A DNA stretch of 6,459 nucleotides from Bacteroidia bacterium. GTDB taxonomy: Bacteria; Bacteroidota; Bacteroidia; Bacteroidales; UBA12481. Numbering within the stretch: position 1 is the first letter of the stretch; each line of letters starts with the position of its first letter. The notes under the pieces are model-generated. The model was not told the DNA's origin, searched no databases, and was given only the letters and a program-made list of their open reading frames with translations. The stretch is from contig JAPLDV010000579.1 of NCBI GenBank assembly GCA_026391235.1, positions 1 through 6,459 on the forward strand. The letters are read 5' to 3'. Below, piece by piece: positions 1 to 5,931 of this stretch. Position numbers and translations under genes: made by a program.

Positions 1-870
1 CAATAAGAAAAAAAGAAAACCGATCCGGGTGTTTAATCCGGGCAATTCGACTGTGACTGCAACTGGTTTAACCTTGACTGTTTTTTCGCGCCATAGGAGA
101 ATCATGGCCATCAGCATCCCAAACACAAGATATTGCCACTGAACTTGTTTAAAGATCCATAGCATCTCTCCGCCTGTTTTATTGGAAAGGGAATCCCTGA
201 AAAACTCTAGGATAAATCTAAGGCTTGCGAATAAAATAGCTGAACTGAGTAACAGGCTTCCCGGTGCTTTCCAATATTTGCGCAATTTAAAAACCAGAAA
301 GGCTACCAATAATCCGCCAACCGTCAGATAAAGCTGAACGGGATGAACCGGAAGCGAATGAAGATCTGTATAAGTCAGGAGTCCCGATTCAAACTGATGG
401 TAATGCGGCAAAGTCATCACCGGGTACTGAACCGACCAGGGCAAATTAGATGCAGTGCCGAAACAGCATCCGTAAAAGAAACATCCAATCGTTTGAATTG
501 ATATAGCTACCGGAAAGGCTATTGCAACGGTGTCGAGCACAGATTGGCGGAACTTCAGGAAATGCCTGGCGAGCAGATATCCTGCAAAACCAAGCAGAAT
601 TCCACCAAACATTGTTTTCTCCGGATTTTGCAGGAAAGTATGGTATTCAAACATGTAGCGCCAGTCAGCGGCTGACTAGGAGAAAATTTTGGTCCCGACC
701 ACAACAAAGATCCTTATACAAGCCAGGACCAGTATCCAGGAAACAAGAGGGAATTTCCTGCGGTAACCCTCATAGATCAGGATTGCGTAGGCGATCAGGA
801 ATGCCAGCACGTAAAAAACCTGATAAAGCAAGCTCCCATCGGCAAAATCCATCATCAGATGTTTCTCCAT
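1..870 (-). pseudogene. Lgt-like membrane protein, interrupted by an in-frame amber codon, partial at left edge
   Basis: This resembles prolipoprotein diacylglyceryl transferase (Lgt), the inner-membrane enzyme that moves diacylglycerol onto lipoprotein cysteines. The frame opens at ATG 870-868 and stays open to the window edge (290 codons) except for one TAG at 678-676, codon 65. Before the stop are two hydrophobic segments (about residues 14-33 and 42-62). After it, in the same frame, come the Lgt landmarks: FGGILLG, IGCFFYGCCFG followed by LPWSVQYP, HPVQLYL and RFILEFFRD. The homology on both sides of the stop shows this was one gene. Two features of canonical Lgt are absent: the Arg of the usual GRxG motif reads Thr here (QTIG), and the catalytic-region His before GG is missing (MFGG). 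It is therefore probably a divergent paralogue rather than the housekeeping lgt. The start lies 39 bases beyond the restored end of the fucosidase gene. Whether the amber codon is real or a sequencing error cannot be told here. Confidence 0.75.
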
Positions 871-909
871 GGTTCATAAGATTAAAGGTTATTATATCAT
901 CCCAATTTT

Positions 910-2375
910 TTAAAACGGTCGTTTCCTGACGATCCTGATTACATAAGCATAATCGCAAGGCTTCGTTTTAGGGGTCTCAATGCTCAATCCCTCTTTTGTC
1001 ATCTCCCACTTCAGCTCCTTACCGTCCCCAAGCATGGTGACGGATGCAATTTCCGACGGATACAGCCCGGCCCAGGTGTTTCCCTCTTTTCACCGGGCCA
1101 ATCGAGAACAGTTGCATACAGATTGTTGTCCTTAACGGTGAACCGGATATCCTGACCCGTATATTTCATGTCATTCTTCTCATTGAATCCGCCACCCCGT
1201 TCGAGCTTCGTCGGACCTTCGCCGGCGGTCACCCAGCAGGTGGTGCCGTAAATGGCATCTCCGTTGATCTTCAGCCACCGGCCCATTTCCAGCAAGCGCT
1301 CCTTCGCCCCGTCGGGTATGCTGCCGTCGGGCTTCGGACCCACATTAAGTAGTAAATAGCCATTCTTGCTTTCCCGATCCACCAGGTTATCCACCAGATT
1401 ATCAACGGATTTGTATCCCAGGCCGATCACATACCCCCACCCTTCCCCATCGTCGATCGATGTGTCGGTAATCCACTCGTAATATGTCAGGTTAGCTTCC
1501 TGACCCAGCTCCAGGTCGAGAAGGCCTGCGCCCGGTGGCAAATGATTGCCTTTGTAGGTGACCACCACTTCTTTGTTGTGCCTGGCGGCATTATTATAGT
1601 AATAGGCCAGCACTTCCTGCTTGTATGTATCGGTCACCAGTTCAAGTCCGAAGTCGAACCAGATGAAATCGGGGTCATATTTGTCGATGACCTCGATGAT
1701 CTTGCCTTTCCATTTGTCGAGAAAAGCTTTGTCGGGCAAGGCCCCTTTTTCGTGTACCGGACCGTAAAGCCCTGAATACCTGGGATCACTGCAGTCGTAA
1801 CGCTTGTCCCAGGTAGGGAAATAGAACCAGTTCTCAGCATGGTGAAAAGCGGTTACAAATTTCATGTTCCGCTTTTTGATGGCTTTGGAAAGCTCGCCGA
1901 CCACATCCCGTTTGGGGCCCATTTTGGCAGCGTTCCATTCCGAATATTTCGTATCCCACATCGAGAATCCGTCGTGATGCTCGGCCACCGGTCCAGCAAA
2001 GCGGGCGCCCGCCTTTTCGAACAGGTCCGCCCACTCACCGGCGTTGAATTTCTCTCCGGTAAACATCGGTATGAAATCCTTGTACCCGAATTCCGTGAGG
2101 GGCCCATAAGTCTTTTCATGATATTTCCGTGCCGGGCCGTCGGGATTGTTATAAACGCTGTTGGCATACCAGGTGGCGTTCGGGCCCTGTGCCGGAACCG
2201 CGTATACTCCCCAGTGGGTATAAATGCCAAACTTGCCGTCGCGCAGCCACTTCGGTGTATGAATTTCTTTCAGGGAATTCCAGGTCGGCTGGTAAATTTC
2301 CTGGGCAGGGACTTCGATTCCAAATTGCAGCAGTAATAAAAGGGCAGCCGCAACGAATAACTTTTCTTTTTTCAT
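910..2375 (-). CDS. GH29 alpha-L-fucosidase, secreted, frameshifted near its C-terminus
   Basis: This is a glycoside hydrolase family 29 enzyme, which releases alpha-L-fucose by a retaining mechanism. ATG 2375-2373 is preferred over an in-frame TTG 24 bases upstream because it gives a clean signal peptide: MKKEKLF, then a leucine-rich core ending near VPAQ. Numbered from this ATG, GH29 motifs are GIYTHWGVY (about 50-58), EHHDGFSMWD (about 132-141), the nucleophile region IWFDFG with Asp241, and LLLNVGPKPDG (about 341-351). The uninterrupted frame ends at TGA 1013-1011 with a tail unlike the family (CIRRKLHPSPCLG). One extra base in the AAAA run at 1090-1087 would restore a natural C-terminal beta-domain, reading NTWAGLYPSEIASV and onward to TAA 912-910, about 488 residues in all. 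The catalytic domain is intact, so activity is possible, but the C-terminal domain is lost or altered as the sequence stands. No strong Shine-Dalgarno site precedes the start, and a perfect palindrome lies 31 bases upstream. Confidence 0.9.
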
Positions 2376-2395
2376 GTCAGTAATCTTGAATATTA

Positions 2396-2731
2396 TCAAT
2401 TTTGTAGAGACAGATAATTATCTGTCTCCGCCAGTTTGGCAAATTGCGAAATTGCTGCTTCCCAGGCCAGCAAATCGACATAAACTCCCGTACCCGGATT
2501 TATGGTGCTTTCGAAAGCATGGCACAGCACATCGAAATGCGCCACCAACACACCTTTTGAACTCAGCAGAGACTTCACGCGGGCATATTGCTCCTCCAAT
2601 GACTGATTCTCCGCAGAAGTAGTGACGAGCAGCGCCTTTTTACCATAACGCGACACAACCTCTGTCAACTCATCGATACGGCCACAGCCAAAAATGATTT
2701 TTGTTGACTGGTGGTAATTAAAATTCTTCAT
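2396..2731 (-). pseudogene. Iron-containing alcohol dehydrogenase remnant with internal deletion
   Basis: The first 66 residues match the N-terminus of butanol-dehydrogenase-type iron-dependent alcohol dehydrogenases: MKNFNYHQSTKIIFGCGRID, then YGKKALLVTT in the nucleotide-binding fold. These enzymes interconvert aldehydes and alcohols with NAD(P)H. At residue 66-67 the sequence jumps from VLVAHFD to VLCHAFESTINPGTGVYVD, a segment that normally lies about 120 residues further on. The frame then ends after 111 residues, whereas the family is about 380-400. The jump removes the glycine-rich GGGS cofactor loop. Of the four metal ligands only the Asp/His pair of DVLCH (Asp67, His71) remains; both later histidines are gone, so it cannot be an active enzyme. 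ATG 2731-2729 is chosen over an in-frame TTG 21 bases upstream because it starts at the family N-terminus. The gene follows the sugar kinase by 44 bases and ends 20 bases before the fucosidase start. Its parent may have reduced lactaldehyde from fucose breakdown, but that is inference from context only. Confidence 0.8.
2407..2428. repeat. Perfect 22-base palindrome upstream of the fucosidase gene
   Basis: The half-site GAGACAGATAA is followed immediately by its exact reverse complement, giving 22 bases with no mismatch. As a hairpin it would form a 9-pair stem with an AATT loop. It covers the last codons of the dehydrogenase remnant and ends 31 bases before the fucosidase ATG. On the minus strand no T-run follows, so an intrinsic terminator is unlikely. 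An operator for a dimeric regulator of the fucosidase fits its position. A TTTG on the minus strand sits 19 bases before TAATTATC inside the palindrome, which loosely resembles the Bacteroidota -33/-7 promoter spacing, but the -7 match is poor. It could also be a scar of the rearrangement that truncated the dehydrogenase. Confidence 0.6.
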
Positions 2732-2775
2732 TTGTTCTTTTTTAAGGCGCAAACTGTGCTAAGCTTGTGAATTAA

Positions 2776-3633
2776 TCAGGTAGGTGTTGCACCTTTCTGT
2801 GTACACACCCAGGCTGCAATTTCAGTGGCTTCCTGGTGAACCTGAGACAGCGGAAATCCCTTAAGTATTCCGGCTGTAAACACAGCGGTAAAGGCATCAC
2901 CCGCACCAACGGTATCGGCTACCTGTACCCGGGGTGCCTCAATAAATGAATACTCCTCATGGCCGGATATTATGCTTCCGCGATCACCCATGGTATAAAC
3001 GATATACCTTAATTTGAACCGGTTGAGCAACTGATTCAGCTGAGTCCGCAGATCGCCATTCAAACCGGTAAAACCTGCCACCACCGGCAGTTCATCATCA
3101 TTAAGCTTAAGCACGTCCGAGATTTCGATGGACTGCACTATGGTTTCTTTTGTGAAATACTTCTGCCTGAGATTGATATCAAACACCTTCAGGCAACCGG
3201 ATTTTGTTGCTTCGATCAGGGAAACTATGGATTTTTGAGATTCAGCATTTCGCTGAGCAAGGCTCCCGAAACAAATTGCATCCAGTTCACCCGCAAGAGT
3301 AAGTATGGATGAATTCAACTGAAGATGATCCCAGGCAACCTGTTCATGAATGGTATAATCGGGGTGCCCCTGTTCATTGAGTTTAATAGTTACCGTGCTG
3401 GTCGGAAAACTGTTCTGCTGAATGTAATCATCGGGTAAACCCAGCCGGTTAACTGTCGTTATCAGTTCATTACCAAGATCATCACGTCCGATAGCACTGA
3501 TTACGTAGCATTCGCAACCAGCGCGCATGGCATGAAAGGCAAAATTACAGGGAGCACCTCCCAGCTGCTTGCCGGATGGCAGCATGTCCCAGAGAAATTC
3601 GCCGACTCCGGCAACTAGTGGTTTCTTATTCAT
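2776..3633 (-). CDS. PfkB-family carbohydrate kinase, probable fructokinase
   Basis: This is a cytoplasmic ribokinase/PfkB-type sugar kinase that transfers phosphate from ATP to a sugar, most likely fructose to fructose 6-phosphate. It has 285 residues from ATG 3633-3631, within the usual family range. An in-frame TTG 21 bases upstream is less likely because the protein normally begins just before the first beta-strand, here KPLVAGVGEFLWDML. The N-terminal substrate-binding signature is GGAPCNFAFHAMRAG (about 25-39) with AIGRDDLG after it (about 48-55). The C-terminal signature is DTVGAGDAFTAVF (about 240-252), with the anion hole GAG and catalytic base Asp246. The C-terminus CTQKGATPT is typical of bacterial fructokinases. 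The gene looks intact. Fructose specificity is inferred from overall resemblance; another ketose or 2-keto-3-deoxy sugar acid is possible. It lies between the GH43-like gene and the dehydrogenase remnant in the same direction, which suggests it handles sugar released by this locus. Confidence 0.9.
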   Translation of the reverse strand: MNKKPLVAGVGEFLWDMLPSGKQLGGAPCNFAFHAMRAGCECYVISAIGRDDLGNELITTVNRLGLPDDYIQQNSFPTSTVTIKLNEQGHPDYTIHEQVAWDHLQLNSSILTLAGELDAICFGSLAQRNAESQKSIVSLIEATKSGCLKVFDINLRQKYFTKETIVQSIEISDVLKLNDDELPVVAGFTGLNGDLRTQLNQLLNRFKLRYIVYTMGDRGSIISGHEEYSFIEAPRVQVADTVGAGDAFTAVFTAGILKGFPLSQVHQEATEIAAWVCTQKGATPT

Positions 3634-3638
3634 CCCGT

Positions 3639-3655
3639 ATTGATTAAAGATCAAT
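3639..3655. repeat. Short inverted repeat just upstream of the sugar kinase start
   Basis: ATTGAT and ATCAAT, separated by five bases, form 6-base arms ending about five bases before the kinase ATG. The position could suit a small operator or a 5' leader hairpin affecting initiation. The arms are short and AT-rich, so chance is a real alternative. Confidence 0.25.
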
Positions 3656-3686
3656 CATTACTTTCATCGGTTTATCACCCTGTTGT

Positions 3687-3809
3687 TCATTGAATGAGAA
3701 CATCCAATTCAACGGCCAACGGATTATCCCGGGTGTACTTTTCGATTATTGCCGGATCCGGTTTTGGAATCAGGTAACTTTCAATGAAATAGATAAATGT
3801 GCAGATCAT
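3687..3809 (-). pseudogene. 40-residue ORF, possible C-terminal remnant of a membrane transporter
   Basis: An ATG at 3809-3807 opens a 40-residue frame ending in TGA 3689-3687, lying between the GH43-like gene and the kinase. It begins with a hydrophobic stretch (MICTFIYFIESYLI) and continues as a hydrophilic tail (PKPDPAIIEKYTRDNPLAVELD). Read upstream in the same frame, the hydrophobic run extends back through ACLLF to about 3824, almost exactly to the stop of the glycosidase gene. One transmembrane helix followed by a short polar tail is what the C-terminus of a sugar transporter would look like, and a transporter would be a natural neighbour of a sugar kinase. I cannot assign a family. 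It may instead be an unrelated small protein, or not be translated. No clear ribosome binding site is visible. Confidence 0.3.
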
Positions 3810-3828
3810 AAATAGCAAGCATGCGTCT

Positions 3829-5859
3829 CTACATCTCCTTTGACGTTGCCAACCCGATTACCCTGCCCTGGTTACCGACGGCACAATAGAAATGGTAAAC
3901 GACTCCGTTATGATAAACTACCCATGGTTTATGTGCGTATTCCTGGTCCCAGGGTACGGAAGGTTCAACAAGGTGCTGTCCTTCCCATTTCGTCCAGTTA
4001 ACCAGATCGTAAGAGCAGGCGAAAGTATCGAAAGCATTCGGTTTCCAGAATGCACCGAAATAGAACATCACCCATACATCGCCGATCCTAACAACCTGCG
4101 GGTCCCCGGAGATACCGCTACCGTTATCGATGACTGGATCTTTTCCGAAACGCACCCATTGCCTCATATCATTGGAAACTGCCATTCCTATGCGTTCATA
4201 ACCGGATTCGGTTTTGCCATTATAATACATGACAAAAGGCCAGCCGAGTGTTTCTGATTCATCATAGATGACATTGCTTTTATATTGTGTAAGCTTTTCC
4301 CAGTTTCGGCAATCAGGCTGGTCTTTGGTCAATACCGGCTCTTCAAGGCGAATCCATGGTCCCGGTTTGGTGGGGTCGGTGGTCCAGGCTATACCGATTG
4401 CCAGCGGGTCAGTTTCATAACCTTGAAGGGCGCCGCCGAGGTAGGATAGCCAGTATTTCTTATCAAATTGCCGAAGCTTATAAGAACCTTTCCAATCAGG
4501 ATCCTGCAATGCTATGTAACCTGCGGCCTGATAAGCATCCCAGGTGCCATCACGGAAAGTCAGGATCTTGCCCAGCGGCTGCCAGTGAAGCAAGTCGTCG
4601 CTCCCGGCCAGATGAGTTTCATAGCCCAGTTTATTCATGCATATATACATCATATACCATTTCCCGTCTTGCCTGAATATGCTCGGGCAATCAACGGGAT
4701 CACCATCCTTACCTGTGATCACCACACCATACTTATATGGAGTTTTAACCTCTTTATAGATTTCATTCATCACTTTAACCGGAACCGGGCGATCCTCCCG
4801 CGGAGGCGAAAGCAACATTCGGAAAGGTTTATCACGGTCACAAACCAGCCTGCCATCAACAACCTCAATTTCAGCTGCTTGCAAGGCCGTATGCCGGTTG
4901 GAGAAGGGTAAAACGCCATCGCGCTCAGGCGCATTTTCAGTGTATGGATGGGTAAAATAAATGATGTATGCACGATCCCCGCATACTACAACATCTGCAT
5001 GCTTACCTATGGTTCCATCACTGTTCCGCGTTCCCGGTTTATCGAGAATTTTGCCCTGATAGATCCAATTTTCCAGATCTTCCGACCGGTATACGTCCAA
5101 TCCGCTGTTTGGATCTTTGATCAGCCAGTAATGGCCCTTAAAACGAAAAGTTTTGGGCCCTTCTCCATACAATTTTGAGACACCGGGATCTTCCACCGGT
5201 TTCCAATCCTTAAGATTATTGCTCTCAACAGCCAAAGTTTTGGATCCATTGCCTTCATCCTTATACCACATGCGCCAGGAACCGTCAGGCTTTTTAAACA
5301 GTGTTGCATCGATACAGAAATCGGAACTCAGGGGGATTCTCTTGTCGAATTTCCAGTTCCACAGATCTTTAGAGAAGTAATGCAAAATATGACGTTCTCC
5401 GCCCCAGTCACGGTGAGCATTAGCAGCACCAGGTACATAACTGACAAAAAGGTGATATTGGCCCTTGCCATCGCGGATCACGTCGGGCGCCCAAAAAGAA
5501 TATGCAGAATCCGGGTGCGACAAAGGGAGCGTACCCCTGTAAACCCAGTTCATCCCCTGATCCTTCGACTCAGCTACTCCGATTTCCGTACCATGGCACC
5601 ATTCCACGCCGGGAACATCGATTTTGGCCCGTCGCTGAGTATAAAACATCCACCAAACCCGCTTGTCAGGGTTCCAGACAAGAACAGGATCGGCAGCTCC
5701 GTCATATACCGGATCCCGATATAACGGTGCGGGCGTGTTAGCCGCAATAATCTCAGGATCTGTTATTTTAACCTCACGTATAGGAAGTTGTGCCATTGCG
5801 TCTGCAACAACAACCCCAACTGATATCCCGATTATAAGAATTGCCGTTCCCCTATTCAC
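3829..5859 (-). CDS. Secreted tandem beta-propeller glycosidase, GH43-like (clan GH-F/GH-J type)
   Basis: A 676-residue exported protein made of two beta-propeller halves. Translation starts at GTG 5859-5857; no ATG lies near, and GAGGGAGAG just upstream supports this start. Residues 1-23 form a signal peptide with a probable cleavage after AMA. The first half (about 45-345) has the GH43/GH32-type repeating pattern of W/Y-rich blades and the expected catalytic triad: Asp57 in AADPVLVW (blade 1, base), Asp184 in FCIDATLFKKPDG (pKa modulator) and Glu233 in YGEGPKTF (acid). The second half (about 375-676) is another propeller, seen in GDPVDCPSIFRQDGKWYMMY, SGDPQVVRIGDVWVMFYFG and HKPWVVYHNGVVYHFY. 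A comparable complete triad is not obvious there, so it may bind substrate or complete the active site. The likely role is cleavage of a furanosidic or anhydro-sugar linkage in a polysaccharide outside the cytoplasm; the substrate is unknown. The stop is TAG. The gene follows the oxidoreductase by 72 bases and is probably co-transcribed. Confidence 0.85.
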   Translation of the reverse strand: MNRGTAILIIGISVGVVVADAMAQLPIREVKITDPEIIAANTPAPLYRDPVYDGAADPVLVWNPDKRVWWMFYTQRRAKIDVPGVEWCHGTEIGVAESKDQGMNWVYRGTLPLSHPDSAYSFWAPDVIRDGKGQYHLFVSYVPGAANAHRDWGGERHILHYFSKDLWNWKFDKRIPLSSDFCIDATLFKKPDGSWRMWYKDEGNGSKTLAVESNNLKDWKPVEDPGVSKLYGEGPKTFRFKGHYWLIKDPNSGLDVYRSEDLENWIYQGKILDKPGTRNSDGTIGKHADVVVCGDRAYIIYFTHPYTENAPERDGVLPFSNRHTALQAAEIEVVDGRLVCDRDKPFRMLLSPPREDRPVPVKVMNEIYKEVKTPYKYGVVITGKDGDPVDCPSIFRQDGKWYMMYICMNKLGYETHLAGSDDLLHWQPLGKILTFRDGTWDAYQAAGYIALQDPDWKGSYKLRQFDKKYWLSYLGGALQGYETDPLAIGIAWTTDPTKPGPWIRLEEPVLTKDQPDCRNWEKLTQYKSNVIYDESETLGWPFVMYYNGKTESGYERIGMAVSNDMRQWVRFGKDPVIDNGSGISGDPQVVRIGDVWVMFYFGAFWKPNAFDTFACSYDLVNWTKWEGQHLVEPSVPWDQEYAHKPWVVYHNGVVYHFYCAVGNQGRVIGLATSKEM

Positions 5860-5862
5860 GAT

Positions 5863-5871
5863 CTCTCCCTC
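5863..5871 (-). promoter_or_regulatory. Ribosome binding site deciding the GTG start of the propeller gene
   Basis: On the minus strand the purine run GAGGGAGAG ends three bases before GTG 5859-5857, with its GGAG core about six bases from the start codon. It is the clearest Shine-Dalgarno-like site in the window, and it supports GTG as the start where no ATG is available. It overlaps the last unit of the 9-base tandem repeat. Confidence 0.55.
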
Positions 5872-5929
5872 TTAACATTCTTCACGTTCTTTACGTTACT
5901 CACATCCTTAACGCCCTCACGTCCTTAAC
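5868..5929 (-). repeat. Degenerate 9-base tandem repeat filling an intergenic gap
   Basis: Read on the minus strand, seven consecutive units follow the oxidoreductase stop: GTTAAGGAC, GTGAGGGC, GTTAAGGAT, GTGAGTAAC, GTAAAGAAC, GTGAAGAAT and GTTAAGAGG. Six are nine bases long and one is eight; all start with GT and share the pattern GTKARGRAY. The units almost fill the 72-base gap and merge with the ribosome binding site of the next gene. The function is unknown. Such short repeats can arise by slippage and may set the spacing or RNA structure between co-transcribed genes. Confidence 0.75.
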
Positions 5930-5931
5930 GT

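Noticed and set aside
676..678. Reassignment of TAG to a sense codon, for example pyrrolysine or glutamine.
   Set aside because: TAG ends the propeller gene at 3831-3829 at a sensible family C-terminus, and no other internal TAG is seen in the window.
770..958. A 62-codon minus-strand frame overlapping the fucosidase end and the Lgt-like start.
   Set aside because: It is out of frame with both genes, whose alternative frames carry the family motifs.
1085..1095. Programmed -1 ribosomal frameshifting in the fucosidase gene.
   Set aside because: The bases in frame (GGT GAA AAG AGG) do not form an X XXY YYZ slippery heptamer and no strong downstream hairpin is evident. A simple indel in the A-run is more economical.
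1381..1406. Apparent 12-base tandem duplication in the fucosidase gene, giving VDNLVDNLVD.
   Set aside because: The spacing to SKNG and LLLNVGP matches the family consensus (SxDELIxLLVDxxSKNG) with no insertion, so the repeat is coincidental.
1839..2336. Plus-strand reading frames opposite the fucosidase, and similar ones opposite the propeller gene (for example 4468-4911).
   Set aside because: They lie antisense to genes with clear family motifs, have no recognisable domains and look like composition-driven shadows.
2407..2428. The 22-base palindrome as an intrinsic terminator.
   Set aside because: On the minus strand the sequence after the stem is TACAAAATT, without a T-run, and the stem is AT-rich in its centre.
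5868..5929. CRISPR array.
   Set aside because: The units are nine bases, contiguous and degenerate, with no spacers.
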